A stretch of DNA of 64,000 nucleotides, taken from contig OZ241860.1 of NCBI GenBank assembly GCA_965203195.1, positions 496,001-560,000 on the forward strand. Reading direction: 5' to 3'. This DNA comes from Bin87 sp965203195. GTDB taxonomy: Bacteria > Chloroflexota > Dehalococcoidia > Lucifugimonadales > UBA3495. Shown here one piece after another: positions 28,406 to 36,177 of the stretch. The translations under genes were made by a program, and so were the position numbers. The notes under the pieces are model-generated. The model ran no database searches, was not told the DNA's origin, and worked only from the letters and a program-made list of their open reading frames with translations. Each line of letters opens with the position of its first letter. Within the stretch, counting starts at the first letter, position 1.

Positions 28406-29209
28406 CTAGATGAGGCGGTCTTCGCGCAGTTTCAGAGCCAGCTTGCGCGCGGCGTCCACGTCGTCATCGCCGGCGATGACCTCGCATTCCTGGTCGCGCT
28501 GGGGGATAAAGAGGTCGTGGAGGGCGAGGCGCGGTTCCAGCTGCCCGTCGTTCAGGGGCAGGTCGCCGGCAGTCCACACGGTGGGGCGTTTGCGGGTGGC
28601 GGCCATAATGCCGCGCAAGGTAGGATAGCGGGGCTGGCCCAGTTCGTTGCTGACGGTAACCAGGGCGGGCAAGTCGGCTTCCACCACTTCGTAGCCGTCG
28701 GGGGCCAGGCGTTCTACGACCACCTTCCGGTCGTCCGGCAGGGTTACCTTTTTACCCAGGGTGATGCAGGCCATCCCCAGGGTTTCGGCCACGCCGAGGG
28801 GCACCTGGGCGTTGTCCCAGTCGGAAGCCTGCCGTCCGCAGATGATGAGGTCAAAGCCGCCCAGTTTGGTGATGGCGGCGGCGAGCAGCTGCACGGTGAA
28901 AAATGAGTCCACCGAGTTGGCGAAGGCGTCGTCCTGCAACAGCACGAGTTCGTCGGCACCCATTGAAAGGGGCTTTTTCATCACGTCCAGGGCGAAGGAG
29001 GCGCCGGAGGAGATGACGGTGATGTTGGCGCCCTGGGCGTCTTTGATTTGGAGGGCGGCCTCAACGGCGTTTTCGTCGAAGCCGTTGACCACCGGCGGAA
29101 TGTTGGGCGGCGGCGTTACCTGCCGCGCTTCGGGGTCAATGCGAAAGGCGGCGGCCGGCATTTCGGGGTCAACGACCTGTTTGGCGAGCACACAGATACG
29201 GACGGGCAT
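28406..29209 (-). CDS. etfB: Electron transfer flavoprotein, beta subunit
   Basis: The chosen start is ATG 29209 (MPVRICVLAKQVVDPE), preceded by an AGGGGGA at slightly long spacing; a longer reading would add residues without homology. The 267-residue product has the ETF beta adenine-nucleotide fold: NGFDENAVEAALQIKD, the SMGADELVLLQDD segment, DLIICGRQASDWDNAQVPL and PRYPTLRGIMAA. It partners EtfA. The gap to etfA is 188 bp and contains no gene. Confidence 0.93.
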   Translation of the reverse strand: MPVRICVLAKQVVDPEMPAAAFRIDPEARQVTPPPNIPPVVNGFDENAVEAALQIKDAQGANITVISSGASFALDVMKKPLSMGADELVLLQDDAFANSVDSFFTVQLLAAAITKLGGFDLIICGRQASDWDNAQVPLGVAETLGMACITLGKKVTLPDDRKVVVERLAPDGYEVVEADLPALVTVSNELGQPRYPTLRGIMAATRKRPTVWTAGDLPLNDGQLEPRLALHDLFIPQRDQECEVIAGDDDVDAARKLALKLREDRLI

Positions 29210-29378
29210 CGGGCAGCAGTTCCCCCTGTTAGAATGCGGGATTTCGGGCGGATGAAAACTTATCATCCCCCTGTGCCGGTGTCAAATTGCGTCCGTGGCG
29301 CGCGCCGGGCCGTATGGGGCGGCGCGCTGATTTACGAGGGGGCCGGCGCCGGCGTGACGGTAGCTTCCCAAAGCGAAA

Positions 29379-29411
29379 GCGCCGGGACAGGCTGCGAACC
29401 TGTCCCGGCGC
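29379..29411 (-). terminator. 13-bp hairpin downstream of a fibronectin-type gene
   Basis: GCGCCGGGACAGG (29379-29391) pairs perfectly with 29399-29411 around a 7-nt loop. On the minus strand it is followed by TTTCGCTTT, moderately T-rich. It lies about 100 bp past the stop of the gene ending at 29514. The rest of 29210-29513 shows nothing else. Confidence 0.6.
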
Positions 29412-29513
29412 CCCGATGAGGGCGGAAAGTCAGCGAAACCCAGTGGCGGTGGAACCCGGTAAGGCGGTCAAAGAGCCGGTTGATTGCTGGATGGTTGGTT
29501 GCGGCAGCGGTCG

Positions 29514-30299
29514 TCAGCGCACGGTGACGCGGGCCACATTGCTGATGCCGCCGCGCCCGTTGCTCCGCTGCCCCTGGATGCGATAGATGTACCGCTTGCC
29601 GGACTGCGCCGTGGCGTCGGTGTAGCTGTTGGCGGACACGCTCACCTCCACATTCGTCCAGCCTTTCCGCGGCTCCCGCCGCTTGACCACCTGCCTGACG
29701 ATGCGCGAGTCCGTCCCCGGTGTCCAGGTCAGTGTGACAACGCCGTTGGACACCGATGCCGACAGCGCGCTGGGGTTGCGCTGGGCCGGCGGCGATGCGG
29801 GCGCGGCCAGTTCTGCGGTGGCCTGCGGTGGTGTGGCGGTTTGTTGCTGAGCCGAGCTGCCTTCCTTGGCAGCGGACTGCGGGACAGGTATGGTAAGGGA
29901 CACTTTGTTGCTTGTCCCGTAACGAGGCGGATCTACGCTTATCAGCGCTCCAACCTGGAAAACATAAGTCTTGCCAGGCAAAAAGCCACCAACAGCGGAT
30001 GGCAGATTGAAGCTGGTGGCAGTGTCGGAAACTACCCACGCGCTCCACTCCGGTGGGGTAACGCTGGCGTCTCGCTGAGCTACCTGTTGGGAATATCCTG
30101 CCGGCAGGTTCTCTCCCGGAGTCCATTCCAGAACAACATACCCAGTGGTAGCGGCGTAAGCCGCTGTCAAACCGCTGGGAGCAATGGGGACAGAGCCAGT
30201 CCCTCCGCTCTGCGCTGCGGCGTTTCCCGCGAAGGGCAGCATAACGAGTACCGCCAGCAAAGCGGCAACCGCCAGCAGCCTAAATCCTTTGGCGATCAT
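29514..30299 (-). CDS. Secreted fibronectin-type-III-like protein, short paralogue
   Basis: ATG 30299 is chosen because AAGGAGGT lies at ideal spacing before it; the longer frame from 30326 has no such site. The 261 residues start with a signal peptide (LLAVAALLAVLVMLPFAG, cleavage near AAAQS). Two beta-sandwich units follow, each with an LxWTPG motif (VVLEWTPGENLPAGY and VTLTWTPGTDS) and a YxFQV/YIYRIQG strand, joined by a Gln/Pro/Ala-rich linker. This is the fibronectin type III-like layout of exported or cell-wall proteins. It is followed upstream by a larger paralogue (30351-31541) in the same orientation with 51 bp between. Function unknown. Confidence 0.75.
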   Translation of the reverse strand: MIAKGFRLLAVAALLAVLVMLPFAGNAAAQSGGTGSVPIAPSGLTAAYAATTGYVVLEWTPGENLPAGYSQQVAQRDASVTPPEWSAWVVSDTATSFNLPSAVGGFLPGKTYVFQVGALISVDPPRYGTSNKVSLTIPVPQSAAKEGSSAQQQTATPPQATAELAAPASPPAQRNPSALSASVSNGVVTLTWTPGTDSRIVRQVVKRREPRKGWTNVEVSVSANSYTDATAQSGKRYIYRIQGQRSNGRGGISNVARVTVR

Positions 30300-30350
30300 T
30301 TGTATTACCTCCTTCTTTCTAGTCATTGAGACTAGTTGCCCTCGACGCCA

Positions 30351-31541
30351 TTATTCGGGAATGGTTATCCGCACTGGCGCACTGGTCCTGACTTTGTCGG
30401 CCCTGTTGAACGAGTCTACACGATAGATGTAAGTCTCTCCTTTGGCAGGATCAAAATCTATTCGAGTGTATCTAGTAACCCCCGGCCAAAGGGGTATAAC
30501 AAGTGACTCGTTGGTCCAGGCGATTGGGGTAACACCGGCTACACGCCGCTTCGTCTGCATCCTATTGAAAGCAGGATGAGTCGGAGCAGTCCAAGTGATA
30601 GATATGTATTGATACCTTGTGTAGTTGTCATTTGAGATCACATCATGATAGGCAACGGACAAGTCCGTGGCTTCGCGCGTATTGACCGCTCCCGGAATCG
30701 AGATAGACACCTGATTGCTGAGTGAGCCGACGCCGTTTATTTTTTCTGCGCGAATCCGGTAAATGTATCGCTCCCCCGCTGTAATGCCAATGTCGGCATA
30801 GGTAGAGATGTCAGTCCCCACCACAACATCTGTCCAAACAACGGGAGTTACTCCGGCCACACGGCGTTTCACGATTTGCTTGACATAGTTCCGGTTCGTT
30901 CCCGGCAGCCAGGCCAAAGTGACTCGGCCATTGGCGTAGGTCGCAACCAGATTGCTGGGCTGCTTGCGCGCTTGCGGTGCGGTTGTAGCTTCATCCTCCT
31001 CCTCGTTCTGGGGAACTTCTTGTTGCGCTTGCGGAGATTGCGATTCCGGTTCTGGATGCTGGATTTGAGGCTGCTGCGGCACCTCGTCCGGCACTAGCAG
31101 TGATACCGCATTGCTAACAGCAAAGGTGATCGGAGCCGTGCCGGTCGCTGCCGTCACCTGGAAAATGTAGGTGGTTCCGGACCGGAAAACGCCTTCCACC
31201 GGGACAATAGCACTGTTGTCCGTAGGGGAAACGACCAAGCCAGTCCACTCAGGGGGCATAATGCCGGCATCCCTAATCTGTACAATCTGGTCGTAACCCG
31301 CCGCCGGGTTACGACCAGGCGTCCAACTCAACTGGATCGCGTCGCCGGCGTTATTGAAAGTAGCCGACAGACCACCGGGAGCCACGCCGGATGTTTCCGC
31401 ACCATTGCTGCTGTCGGCCAGCATAACCGGCATGGGCGCGCCAATGAGAGCCACCACGGCCGCCAGTAGCAGGGCAATCGTCGCCGGTACAGCCTTTTTC
31501 AAGGCCATCCCTGTCAGGGTTCGGGCGGTTTTGATGGTCAT
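30351..31541 (-). CDS. Secreted fibronectin-type-III-like protein, long paralogue
   Basis: ATG 31541 follows AGGAG at 9 bp. The 396-residue product has a signal peptide (IALLLAAVVALIGAPMPVM) and three beta-sandwich units: IQLSWTPGRNPAAGYDQIV, VTLAWLPGTNRNYVKQIVK and a third with YISITWTAP. The last two share RRVAGVTPxxWT. An acidic/Gln-rich linker (QQEVPQNEEEDEATT) separates the first and second units. It matches the downstream gene in order and motifs with one extra unit, so the two arose by duplication. A promoter candidate and a long palindrome lie just upstream (31599-31643). Likely a cell-surface or extracellular protein of unknown ligand. Confidence 0.75.
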   Translation of the reverse strand: MTIKTARTLTGMALKKAVPATIALLLAAVVALIGAPMPVMLADSSNGAETSGVAPGGLSATFNNAGDAIQLSWTPGRNPAAGYDQIVQIRDAGIMPPEWTGLVVSPTDNSAIVPVEGVFRSGTTYIFQVTAATGTAPITFAVSNAVSLLVPDEVPQQPQIQHPEPESQSPQAQQEVPQNEEEDEATTAPQARKQPSNLVATYANGRVTLAWLPGTNRNYVKQIVKRRVAGVTPVVWTDVVVGTDISTYADIGITAGERYIYRIRAEKINGVGSLSNQVSISIPGAVNTREATDLSVAYHDVISNDNYTRYQYISITWTAPTHPAFNRMQTKRRVAGVTPIAWTNESLVIPLWPGVTRYTRIDFDPAKGETYIYRVDSFNRADKVRTSAPVRITIPE

Positions 31542-31598
31542 CGGAGCGGCTCCTGGAAGTCAAAAATTGCGGATTTTAATCCCCGGAGTTCCATTGTA

Positions 31599-31643
31599 CG
31601 GTCGGGACGAAAAATTGTCCTTGACAATTTTTCGTCCCGACCG
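31599..31643. promoter_or_regulatory. Perfect 21-bp inverted repeat upstream of the fibronectin genes
   Basis: Positions 31599-31619 are the exact reverse complement of 31623-31643 with a 3-nt loop. On the minus strand, GGACAA/TTGTCA-like sequence inside the repeat and TACAAT right after it (about 17 bp apart) form a promoter candidate for the gene starting at 31541. On the plus strand the repeat contains TTGACA facing the MATE gene. It could be an operator, a hairpin in the leader, or a small mobile repeat. The remaining bases to 31933 show nothing else. Confidence 0.5.
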
Positions 31644-31933
31644 GGTTTCGTTAACCGCCAGCTGCCCTTACAACGAACTAAAAGGACAGCGCGGCCGGCG
31701 TTCCCCAACCTCTAGTTCCAGCCGTTCCGCAGGGGATGGCAAGAGATGGCGCATCCGGCGGCGGTTTGGCCGCAAATCCGTCTCTACGGCGTCAGGCGAA
31801 ATCCGGGCGCGCTTGCTAAACTCTCGTTTCCGCGGGGGCTCCGGTTGCGCCGGCGTTCCGGCGGATGCTAACCCACGCCCCCGATTATAGCCCTCTATGC
31901 CGCCTACCCAGCCTCGCGCCGCCGGACGATGAA

Positions 31934-33355
31934 ATGACCGCCGCCGAGACCGCGCCCACGCCCACGCCCGCCCACGCTATGGGCCGCGCCCCGATGTGGC
32001 GTCTGCTGTTGCAGATGGCCTTTCCACCGACCCTCGCCGTCATCGTGATGGCGTTGTACAGCATCGTGGACCGGGCCTTTGTGGGCAACATTGTGGGCGT
32101 GGACGCGCTGAGCGGGCTGTCGGCGGCCTTTCCGGCGCAGATGATGGCCGTGGGCTTGGGGCTGCTCACCGGGCTGGGCGGGATGTCCGTAGCCTCCCGG
32201 GCTCTGGGCGCCGGCGACGCCCGGCAGGCGTCCCGCGTCATCGGGGCGGCGCTGGCCATCCTGCTGCCGGCGTATCTGCTGCTGGCCGGCGCGGGGCTGG
32301 CCCGGCTGGACGCCATCATAGACCTGCTGGGGGCGTCGTCCGACACGGCGGGCTACGCGCGGCAGTATCTGGTCATCGTCCTGCCCGGCAGCGTGTTTGT
32401 GATGCTGACGATGACGGCCAACAACCTTTTTATGGCCGAGGGGCGCCCCATTGCGGCCACTGCGGTACTGGTCGGCGGCGCCGTGGCCAATGTGATGCTG
32501 GACGCCCTGTTCATCGTGGCGCTGGGCTGGGGCGTGGCCGGCGCGGCGGCGGCCACCGTGGTGGCCCAGGGGCTGGCAGCGGGCTATGCGGCGTATTTCT
32601 ACCTGTCGGGCCGCAGCGCGCTGCGAATTACGCCGGACGCCCTGCGGCCCCGTCCGGCGCTGGTGCGGGAGACGCTGGCGTTGGGCGCGCCCATCTGCAT
32701 CATTGAGGTGGCGCGTTCCGTGGTGGTAGTGGTCATCAACAACATTTTGAGCGCCTACCCCGGCGGAGACGGGTATATCGCCCTGTTCGGGGTCATCAAT
32801 GCGGCGCTGGAGTTTGCGCTGGCGCCGTTTATCGGGGCGGCGCTGGCCTATCTGCCGCTGGCCGGCTACAACTACGGGGCGCGGCGCTACGGGCGGGTGC
32901 GGCAGGCCATCTGGCAAAGCTGCCTGGGGGCAACGGCGGCCGGGGCGCTGATGGCGGCGGCGCTGCTGCCGCTGTCGGGGCGCATCATCGGCCTGTTTGC
33001 GGAAGGCGACGCCTTGCCCCCGGAGGCCGGCGCCGCGCTGCGGGTGGCGCTGCTGGCGCTGCCCGTGGTGGGGATAGAGTTCGTCAGTTCCATCGCGTTC
33101 CAGGCAATGGGCAAGGCTTGGCCGTCGGTGGCGCTGACCATTACGCAGCGGGTAATTATGCTGCTGGTGTGGGTATTCGCGCTGTCGGAGGTTTTCGGAG
33201 TTTGGGGCGTCTGGTGGTCATTTCCGGCGACGGATGTCAGCGGGATGCTGCTGGGCGTGGGGGCGCTGGCGCTGGTCTGGCGACGGGTGGCGCGCTGGGG
33301 CGAAGGCGACTACGGTCGGCGGGGGGAAGGCGGCGGCGCATCGCCCCCTCCGTAA
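31934..33355 (+). CDS. MATE-family multidrug/cation efflux transporter
   Basis: ATG 31934 (MTAAETAPTPTPAHAM) is chosen; the frame is open further upstream but with no homologous residues. The 473-residue protein has about 12 hydrophobic segments in two similar halves. Typical MATE sequence includes LLLQMAFPPTLAVIVMALYS, VDRAFVGNIVGVDALSG and, in the second half, GAPICIIEVARSVVVVVINN. These transporters export drugs or metabolites in exchange for Na+ or H+ across the inner membrane. Its 3' end lies 17 bp before the first of two tandem ISs, which have not disrupted it. Confidence 0.88.
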   Translation: MTAAETAPTPTPAHAMGRAPMWRLLLQMAFPPTLAVIVMALYSIVDRAFVGNIVGVDALSGLSAAFPAQMMAVGLGLLTGLGGMSVASRALGAGDARQASRVIGAALAILLPAYLLLAGAGLARLDAIIDLLGASSDTAGYARQYLVIVLPGSVFVMLTMTANNLFMAEGRPIAATAVLVGGAVANVMLDALFIVALGWGVAGAAAATVVAQGLAAGYAAYFYLSGRSALRITPDALRPRPALVRETLALGAPICIIEVARSVVVVVINNILSAYPGGDGYIALFGVINAALEFALAPFIGAALAYLPLAGYNYGARRYGRVRQAIWQSCLGATAAGALMAAALLPLSGRIIGLFAEGDALPPEAGAALRVALLALPVVGIEFVSSIAFQAMGKAWPSVALTITQRVIMLLVWVFALSEVFGVWGVWWSFPATDVSGMLLGVGALALVWRRVARWGEGDYGRRGEGGGASPPP

Positions 33356-33372
33356 AAAGCGGCTGCGGACTA

Positions 33373-34215
33373 GGGCGTGTCACTAAATTGGGGGTTTGGA
33401 GCTAAAATGGCTCCGACAAGCAATGCCCAACCGGAGGTTACTCCCATGACCACGACTGCCGCCTATCGCCGCCACGACATTTCCGACCGCGCCTGGGAAA
33501 CACTGGAACCGCTCCTCCCCGGCGGCCCCGGCAAAGTGGGACGCCCCGCACAGGACAACCGCCGCTTCATCAACGGCGTATTCTGGGTACTGCGCACTGG
33601 CGCGACCTGCCCCCGGACTACGGACACTGGGGCTCTACCTACAATCGCTTCCGCAACTGGCAGAAGGACGGCACATGGCAGCGACTCCTGGACACTCTGG
33701 CCAACGACCCCGATTTGGAGTGGCTGATGATTGATGGCAGCTATGTCAAAGTGCATCAGCACGGCACAGGGGCGGTGGGAGGCAATCAGGCGGTGGGTCG
33801 CGCCAAAGGGGGCTGACTACTAAACTCCACTTGGCGGTGGACGCCCACGGAATGCCGGTTCGGATGCTGGCCACGGCGGGAACGGTGGCCGATTGTACTC
33901 AAGCGGAGGCATTGATTGATGGCATTGCGGCGGAGCATTTGCTGGCGGATCGGGGCTATGACACCAACCGTGTGTTGGCGGCGGCGCGTGCGCGCGGGAT
34001 GGAGGCGGTGATACCGCCGAAGCGCAATCGGAAGGTGGCGCGGGAGTATGACCGTGCGTTGTACCAGGCGCGCCATCTGGTGGAGAATGGATTTGGCAAG
34101 TTGAAGGAATGGCGGGGAGTGGCGACGCGTTATGCGAAGAATGCGGCGTCGTACCTGGCGATTTGCCAAATACGCGCCCTGGCGCTGTGGGCCAAAATAA
34201 TTTAGTGGCACGCCC
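33373..34215 (+). mobile_element. IS5/IS427-type element, copy A of a tandem pair
   Basis: The 843-bp element begins GGGCGTGTCACTAAATT and ends with the near-perfect inverted repeat (AATTTAGTGGCACGCCC). It is flanked by TA dinucleotides (33371-33372 and 34216-34217), the 2-bp duplication typical of the IS427 group. It carries overlapping orfA and orfB. It is directly followed, after a single shared TA, by a second copy in the same orientation. Confidence 0.85.
33446..34205 (+). pseudogene. IS427-type transposase orfA/orfB, copy A, deletion in orfA
   Basis: The orfA start ATG 33446 follows CCGGAGG and encodes the helix-turn-helix part (RHDISDRAWETLEPLLPG...RRFINGVFWVLRTGA). Compared with copy B, about 10 bp are missing near 33600, so the orfA frame changes before the DGSYVKVHQHG Asp motif. 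orfB (LTTKLHLAVDAHGMPV, LLADRGYDTN, LVENGFGKLKEWR) is intact to TAG at 34203-34205. orfA and orfB overlap at AAAGGGGG near 33800, a programmed-frameshift-type run in this group. As sequenced, a full-length fused transposase cannot be made from this copy. Confidence 0.75.
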
Positions 34216-34217
34216 TA

Positions 34218-35068
34218 GGGCGTGCCACTAAATTGAAGATTTGGCGCTATAATGGCTCTGCCAAGCAATGCCCAACCGGAGGTTACTCCCATGACCACGA
34301 CTGCCGCCTATCACCGCCACGACATCTCCGACGCGCCTGGGAAATCTGGAACCCATCCTACCCGGCAACCCCGGCAAAGTGGGACGCCCCGCCCCTGAAC
34401 AACCGCCGCTTCATCAACGGCGTATTCTGGGTCCTGCGCAATGGCGCACCCTGGCGCGACCTGCCATCCGACTACGGACACTGGGGTTCTACCTACAATC
34501 GCTTCCGCAACTGGCAGAAAGATGGCGCTTGGCAGCGACTCCTGGACACCCTGGCCAACGACTCAGACTTGGAGAGGCTGATGATTGACAGCAGCTATGT
34601 CAAAGTGCATCAGCATGGCACGGGGGCAGTAGGAGGCAATCAGGCGGTAGGACGCGCCAAAGGGGGCTGACCACCAAACTCCACTTGGCGGTGGACGCCC
34701 ACGGAATGCCGGTTCGGATCTGGCTACGGCGGGAACGGTGGCCGACTGTACCCGGGCGGAGGCGTTGCTGGACGGCATTGCGGCGGAGTATCTGCTGGCG
34801 GATCGGGGTTATGACACCAATGGGGTGCTGGCGGCGGCGCGGGCGCGCGGGATGGCGCCGGCGCTACCGCCGAAGCGCAATCGGAAGGTGGCGCGGGAGT
34901 ATGATGTGGCGTTGTACCAGGCGCGTTATTTGGTGGAGAATGGTTTTGGCAAGTTGAAGGAATGGCGCGGAGTGGCGACGCGTTATGCGAAGAATGCGGC
35001 GTCATACCTGGCGATTTGCCGGATACGCGCTTTGGCGCTGTGGGCCAAAATAATTTAGTGACACGCCC
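34218..35068 (+). mobile_element. IS5/IS427-type element, copy B of a tandem pair
   Basis: The 851-bp element begins GGGCGTGCCACTAAATT and ends AATTTAGTGACACGCCC, with TA on both sides (34216-34217 and 35069-35070). It differs from copy A by scattered substitutions, so the two are separate insertions or an old duplication rather than an assembly repeat. Confidence 0.85.
34291..35058 (+). pseudogene. IS427-type transposase orfA/orfB, copy B, frameshifted
   Basis: ATG 34291 starts orfA after CCGGAGG, but a base loss near 34330 breaks the frame within the first 15 codons; the rest (RRFINGVFWVLRNGAPWRDL to AVGRAKGG) is open in another frame. orfB has a second defect near 34720 (HGMPVRIWLRRERW instead of HGMPVRMLATAG) before LLADRGYDTNGV and LVENGFGKLKEWRG. 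The AAAGGGGG slippage run is kept near 34660. Copy B is therefore also inactive, though the two copies are broken in different places. Confidence 0.75.
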
Positions 35069-35129
35069 TAACAAGTCGCCGTTCCGCCTCAAATCCGATT
35101 GGAAACGCTGCCAACGCCCACACCGCCTG

Positions 35130-35159
35130 TTGACTGTACGGAACCGCCTCCCCTATTAT
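35130..35159 (+). promoter_or_regulatory. Strong sigma-70-type promoter for the HEPN-like pair
   Basis: TTGACT (35130-35135) and TATTAT (35154-35159) are separated by 18 bp, close to consensus. It lies 41 bp upstream of the ATG at 35201. Confidence 0.65.
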
Positions 35160-35167
35160 GATTGAAA

Positions 35168-35187
35168 TCCGCGCATTTCCGCGCATT
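35168..35187 (+). repeat. Tandem 10-bp repeat between promoter and start codon
   Basis: TCCGCGCATT occurs twice back to back at 35168-35177 and 35178-35187, just downstream of the -10 box, about where transcription should start. Its position suits an operator. Confidence 0.5.
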
Positions 35188-35200
35188 AAGGAATTCGGAT

Positions 35201-35653
35201 ATGGTCACGCCTACGAAAATCTACGAGCAGGCCGCCGCCGCCATCGCCGCCGGCCGGTTCAAGGAAGGCTCCCGGCTGGCTTACGAAGCCGCCTTCGCGG
35301 CGACGGTGGACGCCGCGGCCCGGCACAACGCCCCCTGCGCCAGCGACGCCGACGCCGGGGAGTTTCTCATCTGGCTGGACAATCCGCCGTTCCCCCTGGA
35401 GGAATGGCACAAGCACTACGACCTCACGGGCAAAAATCTGCTGCCCATACCTGAGTTCACCGCGGGCTTCCGCGTGGCGCTCTCCTTCCGGAAACACGCC
35501 GAAACTCTCGCCAAGCAGCCTGACGGAGACTGCGCCCTTTACTGGGACGAGGACGAATACGCTCTTTACCTGACCGCCGTCAAAGGGCTGATCAACGACC
35601 TCAAAAACGCGCACCCCAACAAGGAGCGTTTATGGACCGCCAGGCACACCTGA
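35201..35653 (+). CDS. HEPN-like helical protein, first of an overlapping pair
   Basis: The 150-residue protein begins MVTPTKIYEQAAAAIAAGRF and has an all-helical pattern with EGSRLAYEAAFAATVDAAAR, DAGEFLIWLDNP and a C-terminal YLTAVKGLINDLKNAH. The helix-loop-helix layout, with a central helix in which small residues alternate with aromatic ones, resembles HEPN-fold proteins. I do not see a clear catalytic RxxxxH. Its last 22 bp overlap the next gene, which has its own AAGGAG site, so the two are translationally coupled. A near-consensus promoter and a tandem repeat precede it. The function could be a toxin-antitoxin-like or regulatory pair; this is inference. Confidence 0.6.
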   Translation: MVTPTKIYEQAAAAIAAGRFKEGSRLAYEAAFAATVDAAARHNAPCASDADAGEFLIWLDNPPFPLEEWHKHYDLTGKNLLPIPEFTAGFRVALSFRKHAETLAKQPDGDCALYWDEDEYALYLTAVKGLINDLKNAHPNKERLWTARHT

Positions 35654-36057
35654 AAGCAGCGCGCAGCCTCGCCGCCCGGGCCGCAACGCTGAACGCCGAA
35701 GGAGAATACCTCGTCGCCGGCGAGTTAATTTGGGGAGCTACCGTCCACGCCGTCAGCGCGGCCGACCCGGAACACGAAGCGCAACTCTCGGATCGGTACA
35801 GCAACCCGCACCAGGCTCCCAATACCAAGGTCACGTTCACGGCTGCGGCCCGCCGTATTATCGGGAGCCCCTTCACAGAAGATCAAATCGCCCAATGCCT
35901 GAACATAGGCCAACGCGAGTTGCACAACCATTTCTATCACCTGACAAATTCAGAACAAGACTTGCGACGCAACATCGCTATTGGCGCAATTTACGTTCAG
36001 CAGCTGCTCCACAGCGCAGAGCAGTCCTGGCAGCGCACAACCCCGCAAATAGAATAG
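35632..36057 (+). CDS. HEPN-like helical protein, second of an overlapping pair
   Basis: The 141 residues include GEYLVAGELIWGATVHAVSA, a spacer with SNPHQAPNTKVTF, and a C-terminal region QCLNIGQRELHNHFYHL. This pattern of a helical hairpin with WGA and a conserved LHNHFYHL is found in small PaREP1/HEPN-like bacterial proteins. AAGGAG lies 6 bp before ATG 35632. It is distinct from the cassette proteins at 13723 and 46350 but has a similar fold pattern, making several HEPN-like genes in 33 kb. It is followed by a hairpin and then the convergent end of giant GLUG gene 2. Confidence 0.65.
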   Translation: MDRQAHLKAARSLAARAATLNAEGEYLVAGELIWGATVHAVSAADPEHEAQLSDRYSNPHQAPNTKVTFTAAARRIIGSPFTEDQIAQCLNIGQRELHNHFYHLTNSEQDLRRNIAIGAIYVQQLLHSAEQSWQRTTPQIE

Positions 36058-36094
36058 ACGGCGCCAAGTTCAACAGCGAATGCCGGATGCGCTA

Positions 36095-36125
36095 CCGCCG
36101 CCGGGAGCAAATCCCCCGGCGGCGG
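36095..36125. terminator. 11-bp hairpin between HEPN pair and giant gene 2
   Basis: CCGCCGCCGGG (36095-36105) pairs perfectly with CCCGGCGGCGG (36115-36125) around a 9-nt loop. It lies 38 bp after the HEPN-like gene stop and 53 bp past the stop of the convergent giant gene, so it may serve both. The minus-strand sequence shares a GGGGGATTT core with the hairpin after giant gene 1. Confidence 0.5.
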
Positions 36126-36177
36126 CTCGCTTTCTGTTCGCCCGGCCAGCCCGGGTGCGACGGCCGGCCTGGCCGAA

